DNA of 64,000 nucleotides, taken from the NCBI GenBank assembly GCA_021774695.1, contig JAJFIU010000162.1:62001-126000 (forward strand), written 5' to 3'. The notes under the pieces were generated by a model. It did no database searches. It was not told the origin of the DNA and worked only from the letters and a program-made list of their open reading frames with translations. Source of the stretch: Alphaproteobacteria bacterium. GTDB lineage: Bacteria > Pseudomonadota > Alphaproteobacteria > Sphingomonadales > Kordiimonadaceae. Made by a program: the position numbers and the translations under genes. The number at the start of each line of letters is the position of its first letter. The stretch's first letter is position 1. Positions 18,371-27,568 of this stretch are shown one piece after another.

Positions 18371-19360
18371 CTACCAATCAGACATCATCGATGGCCCGGT
18401 GGATTTCTTGTTTGCAACTATCCGCCACAGTTTAATATCACCCGATTCCAGCAGTTTCTTGCGGCGAGTCCAGAACTCTGCCTCGCGCATCAATATCTGA
18501 ATTTTCTGGGTGCCATCGTCGTCACGCGCAAGCTTGGCAGCGACGGCATCAGCGCCCGCCCACGCCTTATTGATCATTTCAATATATTGTGTTGAAATAT
18601 CTTCGGAAACCCGAACCTGCATGCGGTTATTCTTAACCAGTTCCACCATATCTTCGGCTAGAACAGGGTAGGGTTTTTGACGCTCTCCCTGGACCCATTC
18701 CTTATAACGATCTTTGCCAATCGTCGCATCTGATCCCAAAACATACTCGGTCATGAGAAACAGGCCGCCAGGTTTTAATTTGTCTTCAATGTTGGCAATA
18801 ATATTATTTTTGTCCTGAATAGTGAATAGCGCCTCTTTGGATAAAGCCCGATCAAATTTGCGGCCAAAACTCTCCAGATCCTCCGGATCATAATGCTCAA
18901 GCACCGCCTTCTTCTCCATACCGTTCATTTTGGAGAGTTTGTTACCCTTATCGACCAAAGTTTTTGACGAGTCGTAGCCGGTCATCCACACGCCGAATTT
19001 GTCTGCCAAGACACGCGCGGGACCGCCAAGACCGGCGCCTATCTGCAACATGGACATTTCCGGACTAAGCGCCAACAGTTTTGACAGTGAAACAATAAAC
19101 TCAGGGCCACCTGGGCCGCAAAAACCCTTGCCCCAAATATATTGGGCGATATCAATCGTTTCCTCATCCCATGGGTCTATCGTATCGACAGTAATTTTTT
19201 TGGTTTCCGTGGCTACAGGGTTCTCCACGGTTTCAGGAACCGGCGTACGGTCCTTGATGCGTTTTTTAATCTCGTCGGGGTCATATCCCTCCCACCACGC
19301 TTTGACACGCAGCCCGAGTGGCATGTTAGCTCCTGATTTTTTACTCGTCTTGGCAGCCAA
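18371..19360 (-). CDS. SAM-dependent class I methyltransferase
   Basis: A 329-residue protein. The SAM-binding motif I is LQIGAGLGGPARVLA at about residues 100-114, followed by a Rossmann fold with MTGYDSSKTLVDKGN and the post-motif KLKPGGLFLMTEY. The N-terminal ~70 residues contain a basic leader and a WWEGYDPDE segment; the C-terminal third is helical. The pattern resembles small-molecule or lipid-type methyltransferases, but the acceptor is unknown. It is monocistronic, 129 bases upstream of the end of pheT. Confidence 0.82.
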   Translation of the reverse strand: MAAKTSKKSGANMPLGLRVKAWWEGYDPDEIKKRIKDRTPVPETVENPVATETKKITVDTIDPWDEETIDIAQYIWGKGFCGPGGPEFIVSLSKLLALSPEMSMLQIGAGLGGPARVLADKFGVWMTGYDSSKTLVDKGNKLSKMNGMEKKAVLEHYDPEDLESFGRKFDRALSKEALFTIQDKNNIIANIEDKLKPGGLFLMTEYVLGSDATIGKDRYKEWVQGERQKPYPVLAEDMVELVKNNRMQVRVSEDISTQYIEMINKAWAGADAVAAKLARDDDGTQKIQILMREAEFWTRRKKLLESGDIKLWRIVANKKSTGPSMMSDW

Positions 19361-19489
19361 TTTTATACCCTAAACTCTCTCAGTGCGCGCAGGTCGTTCG
19401 CCCCAGTCTTGTACCCGAAGCAAAATTCAACCGATTTTAACTTCGATATAAAGACAGAAATTCGTTGACAATTGATGAAGATGTTCATG

Positions 19490-21889
19490 TCAACTGCGCA
19501 ATATCGCACCAACGGCTTTTTCTGCAGCAGCAATAATTTTAGCCGCAAGTGTCTCAATTTCCTGATCAGAGAAAGTTTCAGTTTTTGGTTCAAAGACGGC
19601 GGATATCGCAATTGATCGCTGCCCTTCGGGCACACCCTTGCCGTCATAAACGTCAAACACCGATACACCGGCAATAGCTGCTTTATCTGCGCCTTTCACG
19701 GCCTTTACCAGATCTGCTACCGGACAATTAGCGTCGATTAAAAAAGCAAAATCGCGCTCTACCGATTGCAAATTGGACAGCGCCAAAGCGCCCTTGTTAG
19801 CATTTTTGCGCTTAGCGGCAGGAATAGCGTCCAGCATCACTTCAAAGCCAATCATCGGCCCGTCAATACCCATGGCTTTCATCATGCCGGGATGTAATTC
19901 ACCGAAACTTGCCAGAATGTTTTTAGGCCCCAACCGCAATGTGCCAGAACGGCCAGGGTGATACCAAGTCGCCGCCCCGGCAAAAACCTGCAGGTTTCCG
20001 GTAGGCGCACCCGCGGCCTCAAGCGCAGCAATTGCATCACGTTTAGCATCAAAAACACTAACCTGGTGCTGGGCAACCGACCAATGGCGTGGTCCGCTGG
20101 TGCCAGCTCTTACGCCCGCAGCAACCAATCGCTGCCCGGTCTCGCTATCGTTTTCGTAGGTTGGTCCAACTTCGAATAAAGCAATGCCTTCAAGACCCCG
20201 GTCTTTATTGCGCTGTGCGGCCTGCATCAGATTCGGCAATATTGACGGGCGCATACAGTCCAGCTCGTTGGAAATCGGGTTATCAACAACCAGCGATTGG
20301 TCGCCGCCGCCAAATAGCGCCGCAAAATCGCGGCGCATGAATGACCATGTCATCACTTCGTGCAGGCCAGCACTGGCCAAACGCCGCTTTACCCGACGGG
20401 CCTTTTTCTGGCTGACATTCAGGGTTGTTCCAGCTTTGTGGTCAAGAACCGGCAATTGCACTGACGGAATATCGTCGTAACCATGGATTCGCAGAACTTC
20501 TTCCACGATGTCTGCCTCGCCCTCAATGTCCACACGCCAGCTGGGCACAGCAACCGTGTAAGGGTCATCGCCTGAAACTTCAAAGCCCAGTTTTTCCAAA
20601 ATCGCAACAGATTCTGCCGCAGCGATATCAAGACCACCAAGTGTGAGCACACGCGCCGACCTGAACGGAACGGTTTTAGTCCATATTGGCTCGGCGCCCG
20701 CGCTGAAACCCGCGCTGGCTTCGCCGCCGCATAGATCAAGGATCATCTTGCTGGCTATCTCAACGCCGCTCAAGGCGAACAACGGATCAACACCGCGCTC
20801 AAACCGGTAACGCGCATCAGAGATAATGCCGTGTGTGCGACCAGTTACTGCTGTTTTAACCCGGTCAAACAAGGCACATTCAAGAACAACTTCAGTGGTC
20901 TCAGCGCTGCAGCCGCTGGCTTCGCCGCCAATAATGCCGCCAAATCCCAGTACGCCCGCATCGTCGGCGATCACTGTTTCGCCGCCCTCGCAGGTGTAGT
21001 CATTGTCATCCAGCGCCAGAAAACTTTCACCTGCATCAGCCGCACGCACATGAATATCGCCGGTTAGTTTCGCAGCGTCATAAACATGAAGCGGGCGACC
21101 AAGATCATGGGTGATGAAGTTGGTAATATCCACAAGCTTGGAGATTGGTCGCAGACCGATAGAGGTCAAACGGTCTTGCAGCCACTGCGGGCTTGGCCCG
21201 TTTTTAACGCCAGTAAACTTGCGGCCCATAAACAGTGTGCAGGCAGATACGTTATCGTCGTCCAGTTTAAGTGAAACACTGACATCGCTATCAAACCCGC
21301 CGCTGACAGTTGCAGTATCCAAACTCTTCAACGTGCCAAGGCCTGCCGCAGCCAAGTCGCGTGCAATACCGCGCACGCCCAGGCAGTCCTGCCGGTTAGG
21401 CGTAATCTCAATATCCACCACCGGGTCATCAAGCCTGGCATAGTCAACGAAGGACTGGCCAACCACTGCACTATCATCAAGCTCGATGATACCGTCATGA
21501 TCATCGCCCAGCTCAAGCTCACGGTATGAACACATCATACCGTTCGATTCGACGCCGCGAATGGTCGCTTTCTTAAGGGTCACATCGATACCGGGTACAT
21601 AGTCGCCCGGCTGGCCGAGCACTACCTTGATGCCAGTGCGGGCATTGGTTGCGCCGCAAACAATTTGCATCTGGTTGGTACCGTCTGAAACCTGACATAA
21701 TTTTAACTTGTCAGCGTCCGGATGTTTCTCCGCCGAGAGGACTTCCGCCACCGTGAACGGGGCCAGTTTTTCAGCTGGATTTTCTACCGTGTCCACTTCA
21801 AGACCGATAGCATTGAGTGTTCGAACAATCTCATCGATTGTCGCATCGGTTTCCAAATGCAATTTGAGCCAGCTTAAGGAAAATTTCAT
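19490..21889 (-). CDS. pheT: Phenylalanyl-tRNA synthetase beta subunit PheT
   Basis: A 799-residue beta chain of the alpha2-beta2 enzyme that charges tRNA-Phe. Domains in order: N-terminal B1, EMAP-like tRNA-binding domain ([20 protein letters not shown]), B3/B4 editing module in the first half, B5 near the middle ([20 protein letters not shown]), the catalytic-like core, and a C-terminal anticodon-binding FDX-ACB domain ([18 protein letters not shown]). Its ATG overlaps the pheS stop by four bases, so the two are coupled. Confidence 0.97.
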   Translation of the reverse strand: MKFSLSWLKLHLETDATIDEIVRTLNAIGLEVDTVENPAEKLAPFTVAEVLSAEKHPDADKLKLCQVSDGTNQMQIVCGATNARTGIKVVLGQPGDYVPGIDVTLKKATIRGVESNGMMCSYRELELGDDHDGIIELDDSAVVGQSFVDYARLDDPVVDIEITPNRQDCLGVRGIARDLAAAGLGTLKSLDTATVSGGFDSDVSVSLKLDDDNVSACTLFMGRKFTGVKNGPSPQWLQDRLTSIGLRPISKLVDITNFITHDLGRPLHVYDAAKLTGDIHVRAADAGESFLALDDNDYTCEGGETVIADDAGVLGFGGIIGGEASGCSAETTEVVLECALFDRVKTAVTGRTHGIISDARYRFERGVDPLFALSGVEIASKMILDLCGGEASAGFSAGAEPIWTKTVPFRSARVLTLGGLDIAAAESVAILEKLGFEVSGDDPYTVAVPSWRVDIEGEADIVEEVLRIHGYDDIPSVQLPVLDHKAGTTLNVSQKKARRVKRRLASAGLHEVMTWSFMRRDFAALFGGGDQSLVVDNPISNELDCMRPSILPNLMQAAQRNKDRGLEGIALFEVGPTYENDSETGQRLVAAGVRAGTSGPRHWSVAQHQVSVFDAKRDAIAALEAAGAPTGNLQVFAGAATWYHPGRSGTLRLGPKNILASFGELHPGMMKAMGIDGPMIGFEVMLDAIPAAKRKNANKGALALSNLQSVERDFAFLIDANCPVADLVKAVKGADKAAIAGVSVFDVYDGKGVPEGQRSIAISAVFEPKTETFSDQEIETLAAKIIAAAEKAVGAILRS

Positions 21890-22965
21890 CGGCTTAATCC
21901 CCCTGCAAGCGTCGGTAGGTCGAGCGCCCTAAATCCGTAATGTCTGAGCCACCTCAGGTCGCCGTCGAAAAAGGCGCGCAGGTCGTTCATACCGTATTTG
22001 AGCATGGCGAGCCGGTCGATACCGCAACCGAATGCAAAACCCTGATACACGTCCGGGTCCAGATTGCAGGCCTTGAGCACGTTAGAATGCACCATGCCCG
22101 ACCCCAATATTTCCAACCAATCATTGCCGTCACCAATTTTAACATTGCCGCCAGCAAAGCTGCACTGCACATCGACTTCCATCGATGGTTCGGTGAAGGG
22201 AAAATAACTGGGGCGCAGCCGCAGTGTTACCGTATCTACCTCAAAAAATGCCTTCAAAAAGGCTTCAAGCGTTCCTTTAAGGTGTCCAAGATGCGTATCC
22301 TTATCAATCACCAACCCTTCAAGCTGGTGGAACATAGGCGTGTGAGTCGCGTCCGAGTCGGAACGGTAGGTTCGGCCCGGCGCAATGATGCGAATGGGCG
22401 GTTCCTTACTCAGCATGGTTCTGATCTGCACAGGGCTGGTATGGGTGCGCAGCACCTTGCGGTCACCATTCTCGTCTGGTGACAGATAGAAAGTATCATG
22501 ATCCTGACGCGCCGGATGTTCTTCCGGGATATTCAGCGCGGTGAAATTATGAAAGTCACTTTCAAGATCTGGGCCCTCGGCCACATCAAAGCCCATACCG
22601 GCAAAAATCTCAGCGATTTCGTCCATAACTTGGCTGTTGGGGTGAATGCTGCCTGCAGCATGCCCGAGCACAGGCAATGACACATCGATGCGCTCGCCTT
22701 CCAGCCGGGCTTCCAGCTCTGCGGTTTCCAGCACCGTTTTGCGCGCAGCAATGTCGCCCGCAACATCGGCTTTTAGGCTATTGAGCGCAGGACCCATAAC
22801 TTGGCGTTCCTCAGGGCTCATGCCGCCAAGGCCTTTCATCAAGCCAGACACGCAGCCTTTTTTGCCGAGCGCTGCGATGCGCACGTCTTCAAGGGCAGTG
22901 ATACTGTCCGCCGCGGCAATGCGCGCCGTGATATCCGCTTTCAGCGATGCAATCTGTTCCTGCAT
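21886..22965 (-). CDS. pheS: Phenylalanyl-tRNA synthetase alpha subunit PheS
   Basis: A 359-residue catalytic subunit. It has an N-terminal coiled coil ([13 protein letters not shown]) and a class II core with motif 2 ([20 protein letters not shown]), then SYFPFTEPS and the glycine-rich motif 3 ([17 protein letters not shown]). The start chosen is ATG at 22965, since the coiled coil then begins at the usual place. In-frame ATG at 23001 and an opening to 23028 exist, and no strong ribosome site separates them. It follows rplT with a 111-base gap containing a terminator-like hairpin. Confidence 0.95.
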   Translation of the reverse strand: MQEQIASLKADITARIAAADSITALEDVRIAALGKKGCVSGLMKGLGGMSPEERQVMGPALNSLKADVAGDIAARKTVLETAELEARLEGERIDVSLPVLGHAAGSIHPNSQVMDEIAEIFAGMGFDVAEGPDLESDFHNFTALNIPEEHPARQDHDTFYLSPDENGDRKVLRTHTSPVQIRTMLSKEPPIRIIAPGRTYRSDSDATHTPMFHQLEGLVIDKDTHLGHLKGTLEAFLKAFFEVDTVTLRLRPSYFPFTEPSMEVDVQCSFAGGNVKIGDGNDWLEILGSGMVHSNVLKACNLDPDVYQGFAFGCGIDRLAMLKYGMNDLRAFFDGDLRWLRHYGFRALDLPTLAGGLSR

Positions 22966-22998
22966 AGTCTCTAGACCCCGAATCGATATGATACATTC

Positions 22999-23042
22999 CA
23001 TAAAAACAAAATAAGGGAGCCTCACCAACCGGCCAGGCCCCC
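22999..23042 (-). terminator. Terminator-like hairpin (possible attenuator) before pheS
   Basis: Read on the minus strand, GGGGGCCT and AGGCTCCC can pair as an 8-bp stem with one G-U, around a 12-base loop. It is followed by TTATTTTGTTTTTATGG. This looks like an intrinsic terminator placed between rplT and pheS, where it could cut down or attenuate pheST transcription. No Phe-rich leader peptide was found upstream of it. Confidence 0.5.
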
Positions 23043-23076
23043 TTTAATTTCACTTGGTTGCGAACGCAAACCAGCT

Positions 23077-23436
23077 TTAGGTAGCGAGGGCGGCCTTAGC
23101 CTGATCCACAAGCGCTTCAAAAGCTGTTGGTTCGTGCACAGCGAGGTCGCTCAGCACTTTCCGGTCCAGCTCGACGCCTGCGAGTTTTAGACCGTGCATA
23201 AATTGACCGTACGGCAACCCAAGCTGGCGCGTACCAGCATTGATACGCTGGATCCACAAAGCGCGGAAATTGCGTTTGCGAGCCTTGCGGTCGCGGTATG
23301 CGTACTGGCCAGCTTTTTCAACAGCCTGCCGCGCAGTTTTAATGGTATTCTTACGACGACCCCGATAGCCTTTGGCTTCTTCGAGGACTTTCTTGTGACG
23401 AGCGTGCGATACTACACCGCGTTTAACACGTGCCAT
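23077..23436 (-). CDS. rplT: 50S ribosomal protein L20
   Basis: A 119-residue basic protein with the L20 signature: N-terminal [24 protein letters not shown] (first part) and the [19 protein letters not shown] segment that contacts 23S rRNA. L20 is essential for early 50S assembly and represses its own operon in other bacteria. It lies 36 bases after rpmI and upstream of pheS, the usual rpmI-rplT-pheST order, but infC is not adjacent here. Confidence 0.98.
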   Translation of the reverse strand: MARVKRGVVSHARHKKVLEEAKGYRGRRKNTIKTARQAVEKAGQYAYRDRKARKRNFRALWIQRINAGTRQLGLPYGQFMHGLKLAGVELDRKVLSDLAVHEPTAFEALVDQAKAALAT

Positions 23437-23472
23437 GATATTTCTCCTAAACCTGAAAGGTACAGCCCGGCA

Positions 23473-23670
23473 TTAGCCGTAGGGCATGAATTTCTTGATG
23501 ATTCTGGCGTCACAATCGGCAAGGATTGTGGTGCCACGCTGGTTGCGGAGTTGCTTGTTGGTGCGCTTGATCATACCATGCTGTTTACCAGCCTGAGCAG
23601 ACACAACCTTACCAGTGGCAGTGAGCTTGAAGCGTTTCTTAACGCTCGACTTAGTCTTCATCTTGGGCAT
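23473..23670 (-). CDS. rpmI: 50S ribosomal protein L35
   Basis: A 65-residue basic protein beginning [20 protein letters not shown] and ending KKFMPYG, an unambiguous L35. The ATG is preceded by GAGGAAG. It is the first gene of the operon with rplT and pheST; the infC gene that often precedes it is absent, and a promoter is visible 87 bases upstream. Confidence 0.98.
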   Translation of the reverse strand: MPKMKTKSSVKKRFKLTATGKVVSAQAGKQHGMIKRTNKQLRNQRGTTILADCDARIIKKFMPYG

Positions 23671-23756
23671 TTTTCTTCCTCACATTGCGTAAAGAGTGAT
23701 CAGTTTGAACAACCTCGGCAGCCCTTTTTCTAGCCGGATCATTCGACGAATGGGGG

Positions 23757-23785
23757 TGTATAGGGTGGTTTTCTGCGCTTTGCAA
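23757..23785 (-). promoter_or_regulatory. Sigma-70 promoter for rpmI-rplT-pheST
   Basis: On the minus strand TTGCAA (23785-23780) and TATACA (23762-23757) are separated by exactly 17 bases. Transcription would start near 23750, leaving a leader of about 80 bases before rpmI, long enough for L20 autoregulation. Confidence 0.65.
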
Positions 23786-23807
23786 GCAGATTCAGCCGCT
23801 TTTTATC

Positions 23808-25370
23808 CTATTTTAGCGTCAGGTCAATTTGCCGCCCAAGCGCTGGCGCTTCAACCTTGTCATGGTTGGCGAAATACGAAAGAAGTATCTCCGAAATCAG
23901 CCCGGCGTTCCCCGTCTTTTCAACTTCGGTAAAAGTCGTGAATAAATCGGCCCCATTTGCAATTATCGTGGGTGCAGCGGCGGTGAAAACATCGTCCGGT
24001 TTAACTGGCTTTCCGCCTCTGGAAACCGACAAAACCCTTTGTCTCTCTGGCTTTGAGCGATCATAGGTTACTTCAAATCCGGAAATCTCCAACAGGCCGC
24101 GCTCAAACGTCAGCGATTGCTCAACAAGGTCTCTAATTTGGCGACCGTTTAGCTCCATCGTAAGCACATGATCTATGAAAGGATACACATCCAGAATATC
24201 AACACGCCGGATATCACCGGCTGGAAGGTCCTTCCTGAGGCTACCGGGATGAAGAAAAGCAATATCAGTGCCTGCTTTTTCCCTGAAAATGTCTGCAAAC
24301 AGGTTACCGAGCGCCGATTCTTCCATATATTTACGGTTCATATAGGTGGATGACTTGCCGATCACTTCAAATAGTTCAGGAAATTGGGCGCGGGCGGCTT
24401 CAATTTTGGCACGCACTAGCGGGTCAGGCGCATACTTGTCGGCGTCCACCGGAATAAGTTTGCCGTCATAGCTGGTTATTTGCCGGGTATCGCCGTCGAG
24501 GGTAAGCTCCAGAAAACCCAGATGAGTGGCCTGCCCGTATGTCTGCATAATCAGCGTGCCGGTTTCCGGATGCACAACTGGTTCCGGCGTGCCAGCGTCT
24601 GCATGACCGGAAAACATAACGTCAACGCCGGTGACAGCACCTGCAAGGCGGATGTCTGCGTCGATATCGCGCTGAGTACGAGGGTCTGTTTCAGCGTCCG
24701 TTTGCATGGGGGCGGTTTTACCCTGATGGGTTAGTAACACGACAATATCAACCTCACCCCGGATCGCATCGACAGACTTCTGCACAGCAATGGCTTCGTC
24801 GGTTACGTCCAGCGGCGCGATAAAGGCAGGAATGATCGCCGACACCGCATCACGGCCCATGATAGCGACAACGCCGATACGAACGCCGTCCCGCTCGATG
24901 ATCGTGTGGGCCTGCGCAAAAGGAAGGTCGGTTCCCTTGTAAAACATATTGGCGGAAAGAACGGGAAAAGGTGCGCGGTTCTTTTGCCAGCCAAACACTT
25001 CTACGCCGTATTCAAATTCATGGTTGCCGATGCCCAGCGCGTCATATCCCATTGCAGCCATAAGATCGAACGCCAGCGCACCCTGCGTTTCCTTTGCGAG
25101 CGCTCCGGTAAAGATATCACCCGAGTCGAAAAGGAAGGTTGGGGTTTGCCGTAACCGGATTTCATTGATTAGGGTGGTCATCTCGGCAATGCCGCCGATG
25201 CGCTCCAGGCCATCGAGCCAAAATGCCGGAATCGGGTCATACGCACTTTCCACATCATTGGTGAACAATAGCGTGACCTTCTTCTCGGCCGCTATCGCTG
25301 GCAAGCCGAACCACAAAACCGACCAAAAACAGACTATTTTGAGACTAAAAAAAAAGGCATTATTACGCAT
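23808..25370 (-). CDS. Exported 5'-nucleotidase/UDP-sugar hydrolase family phosphoesterase
   Basis: A 520-residue periplasmic enzyme of the UshA family: signal peptide (cleavage near residue 28), N-terminal metallophosphoesterase domain and C-terminal nucleotide-recognition domain (residues ~330-520). Metal ligands seen: D39 in FTNDVES, D85 in FDSGDIF, N116-H117 in GNHEFEYG, H215 in LLTHQGK and H256 in SGHADA. In UshA the positions matching E41 and D258 are H and Q, so the first metal site has acidic substitutions. Likely a nucleotide scavenger; substrate unproven. Monocistronic. Confidence 0.85.
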   Translation of the reverse strand: MRNNAFFFSLKIVCFWSVLWFGLPAIAAEKKVTLLFTNDVESAYDPIPAFWLDGLERIGGIAEMTTLINEIRLRQTPTFLFDSGDIFTGALAKETQGALAFDLMAAMGYDALGIGNHEFEYGVEVFGWQKNRAPFPVLSANMFYKGTDLPFAQAHTIIERDGVRIGVVAIMGRDAVSAIIPAFIAPLDVTDEAIAVQKSVDAIRGEVDIVVLLTHQGKTAPMQTDAETDPRTQRDIDADIRLAGAVTGVDVMFSGHADAGTPEPVVHPETGTLIMQTYGQATHLGFLELTLDGDTRQITSYDGKLIPVDADKYAPDPLVRAKIEAARAQFPELFEVIGKSSTYMNRKYMEESALGNLFADIFREKAGTDIAFLHPGSLRKDLPAGDIRRVDILDVYPFIDHVLTMELNGRQIRDLVEQSLTFERGLLEISGFEVTYDRSKPERQRVLSVSRGGKPVKPDDVFTAAAPTIIANGADLFTTFTEVEKTGNAGLISEILLSYFANHDKVEAPALGRQIDLTLK

Positions 25371-25520
25371 TCAAGTTCTCCCCGGCCGGGATTAGAGGCG
25401 AATGACCGCCTCCAGGCAAACTTTTTTTTAGCGCTTGCCAAGGTAAGCTCAAATAGGGAGAGACCGAAGTTGGGATATTCAGGCCAAAAGCTGGTGATTG
25501 ATAGTAAGCTGCCGTAACAA

Positions 25521-26198
25521 CTACGCTGCTGGCACCGCGATATAATCCAAATGTCCTGTTTTGACCCATAGGCGTGCGCCGTTGTCGCCAGCCTCAATGT
25601 TTAAACCATAACCCTCCGGCACTCGCAGCCAGCTATTTTTGGTGAATTTTTCACCCGATTCGGTGAAGTCGCCCTCCAGCACTAGCAGTTCTGCTCCGCC
25701 CTTGGTATTGATGCTGGCACGCGCGCCGGCAGCCCAGCGTTCCAGCCGCACATTTTCGTGCGCGTCTTTAAACAAGGGCATGGTTTCAACACCGGCTTGC
25801 GCCCTGTCAGCAACGAACGTACCGCTGCTCATATTGATATTCACATGGGTGCGATCTTCCCTATCAAATTGCCAAAGTTTGACAAAAATTACACAGCCCT
25901 GTTCAGACCCCGGCGTATGGAAAGATGTCGGCGGGTTACGAATATAGGAACCAGCAGGATAGTCACCGTGCTCATCCTGAAACACGCCGCCCAATACAAT
26001 AAATTCTTCACCGCCGGTGTGGGTGTGCGCCGAAAAATGGCTGCCCGGGTCATAACGAACAATGGTGGTTGCCCGGGCCACTTCATCGCCCATACGGTCC
26101 AACATGCGGCGGCTGACGCCTTTCATGGGGGATGCTGACCAATTAAGGGTTTCGCTGTGAACCGCCGCGCGGGCGCTGAAGTCTGCATTTATATCCAC
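25521..26198 (-). CDS. ChrR-like cupin-domain protein
   Basis: A 225-residue protein with two cupin halves. The first shows a metal site in HFSAHTHTGGEEFIVLGG and SFHTPGSEQG; the second (about residues 135-225) has lost most histidines. This layout resembles the cupin_7/ChrR anti-sigma cupin family, but no zinc-binding anti-sigma domain and no neighbouring sigma factor are present. The start is taken as GTG at 26198 because AGGGG precedes it; a TTG at 26246 in frame has no ribosome site. It follows the GST gene on the minus strand. Confidence 0.78.
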   Translation of the reverse strand: MDINADFSARAAVHSETLNWSASPMKGVSRRMLDRMGDEVARATTIVRYDPGSHFSAHTHTGGEEFIVLGGVFQDEHGDYPAGSYIRNPPTSFHTPGSEQGCVIFVKLWQFDREDRTHVNINMSSGTFVADRAQAGVETMPLFKDAHENVRLERWAAGARASINTKGGAELLVLEGDFTESGEKFTKNSWLRVPEGYGLNIEAGDNGARLWVKTGHLDYIAVPAA

Positions 26199-26252
26199 GA
26201 TATTACCCCTACGAAGTGGCGAGTCCGGCGGCCCACCAATATCCAAAATCGC

Positions 26253-26879
26253 TCATGCCAGCACAGCTATGCTCGGGCGGGCATTCATCCGCGCTTTCCA
26301 CGCAGCGATATTGTCGAAGTTTGCTGGCGTTTCTATTCCGGCAAAATCCGCAAAAGCAAACCCTGCAAAAGCGGTAATGTCTACAACCGTCAAACGATCA
26401 CCGGCGAAAAAGTCGCTATCAACCAATTTCCCGTCCATCCATTCCATCGTTTTAAGCGCGACAGCTCGGCGGCGCTCACCGTAACCTGCATTTTCATAGG
26501 TCTCAATATCCGGTCCCAAACCGGGTGTGGCAAAATGGAAATAATTGGAAACCGCGTCAAGTAGCCCATCCTCAACCTTGCGCTGCAGCATATGAATGAC
26601 ACCGCGTTCTTTGGCATCGAGCCCGGTCAGGGTTGGCGCCCCCGTTACATGATCAAGATATTCTGTAATCGCCGTCGATTCCGATAAAATCGTTCCATCG
26701 TCCAATTCCAGAACAGGAACTGCACCTGAAGGGTTTTTGGCCAGGAATTCTGGCGTGCGGTGTTCGCCCGCAGGCACATCCACATGCAAAAATTCAACCT
26801 CGTCATGCAAACCCTTCTCTGCCAAGGCCAGACGAACGCGGGTTGGATTAGGGAAGCCTTTGTAATCATAAATGCGCAT
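26253..26879 (-). CDS. Glutathione S-transferase, likely TetR-controlled
   Basis: A 208-residue GST: N-terminal thioredoxin fold (MRIYDYKGFPNPTRVRLAL), the glutathione-binding KNPSGAVPVLELDDGT and SESTAITEYLDH, and a helical C-terminal domain with FAGDRLTVVDITAFAGF. It is divergent from a TetR-family gene across a 117-base gap that holds two matching operators, so it is the probable target of that regulator. The cupin gene lies just downstream and may be cotranscribed. Substrate unknown. Confidence 0.9.
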   Translation of the reverse strand: MRIYDYKGFPNPTRVRLALAEKGLHDEVEFLHVDVPAGEHRTPEFLAKNPSGAVPVLELDDGTILSESTAITEYLDHVTGAPTLTGLDAKERGVIHMLQRKVEDGLLDAVSNYFHFATPGLGPDIETYENAGYGERRRAVALKTMEWMDGKLVDSDFFAGDRLTVVDITAFAGFAFADFAGIETPANFDNIAAWKARMNARPSIAVLA

Positions 26880-26918
26880 TTGTTTTCCTATTTAGGGGTG
26901 ATTATCGTTATATTTTAT

Positions 26919-26936
26919 CTATCTACTGATAGGTAG
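26919..26936. promoter_or_regulatory. Candidate TetR operator, copy 1 (GST side)
   Basis: CTATCTACTGATAGGTAG, an imperfect inverted repeat. It matches copy 2 (26971-26988) at 15 of 18 positions; the shared consensus is CTATCTwCTGrTAGrTAG. It lies 40 bases upstream of the GST start, where it would block the minus-strand promoter. Confidence 0.65.
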
Positions 26937-26970
26937 TTTTTCTAAATAATCAAAACGATCTTGTCAACCC

Positions 26971-26988
26971 CTATCTTCTGGTAGATAG
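26971..26988. promoter_or_regulatory. Candidate TetR operator, copy 2 (regulator side)
   Basis: CTATCTTCTGGTAGATAG, an inverted repeat with arms CTATCT and AGATAG around a 6-base centre. It ends eight bases before the TetR ATG, so binding would shut off the regulator itself. The centre-to-centre distance to copy 1 is 52 bases, close to five helical turns. Confidence 0.7.
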
Positions 26989-26996
26989 TTATATTT

Positions 26997-27566
26997 ATGA
27001 AAAAAACATACTCAGCAAAAGCCAATGAAATTATGGATGTGGCAGAAGCCCACATGCGAAAAGGTGGTTTTGATGCCGTCAGCTTCCGCGACTTAGCATC
27101 AGCGGTTGGTGTAAAAAGCGCCAGCGTCCATTATCATTTTCCGCAAAAACCTGACCTTGGCCAAGCTATAGTCTCGCGCTATCGCAGCCGAATCGCAGAG
27201 ACACTCGGTGACGCCGCTGATAGTCGGGCTTCCATTGCCAAACTGAAACTGTTGTTTTCGGTTTACTCCACCGCACTGAACAGCGGCGATAGCGTGTGTC
27301 TGTGTTGTATGCTGGGCGCCGAATCGCGGTATCTGCCGACGGACGTAGCGGCGGAAGTTTCCCTGTTTTTTGGCGATATGACTGACTGGACGCGCGGTGC
27401 TCTCCAAGCCGACTTGCCAAAAGCCAGAGCTGCAGCACTGGCTGCTCACATCATCAGCGCACTGCAAGGTGCGATGGTACTATCGGTTGCGCTTGACGAC
27501 AACAGCCACCTTACTAATACACAGAAAATGCTTTTGCGGTTCGTAAAAAGCGAACTTGAAAGCTGA
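26997..27566 (+). CDS. TetR-family transcriptional regulator
   Basis: A 189-residue repressor-type protein. The helix-turn-helix is at residues ~25-45 (FRDLASAVGVKSASVHYHF), followed by the conserved P-x-K-x-D-L-G segment and a helical ligand-binding domain with a cysteine cluster (CLCCMLGAES) that could sense a reactive compound. It is divergent from the GST gene with two near-identical palindromes between them. No clear Shine-Dalgarno is seen, as the operator occupies that region. Convergent with pyrF two bases downstream. Confidence 0.92.
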   Translation: MKKTYSAKANEIMDVAEAHMRKGGFDAVSFRDLASAVGVKSASVHYHFPQKPDLGQAIVSRYRSRIAETLGDAADSRASIAKLKLLFSVYSTALNSGDSVCLCCMLGAESRYLPTDVAAEVSLFFGDMTDWTRGALQADLPKARAAALAAHIISALQGAMVLSVALDDNSHLTNTQKMLLRFVKSELES

Positions 27567-27568
27567 GT

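Noticed and set aside
23001-23028. Phe-containing leader peptide for pheST (LPYFVF)
   Set aside because: It lies after, not before, the terminator-like hairpin and is in frame with pheS, so it is an upstream extension of the reading frame.
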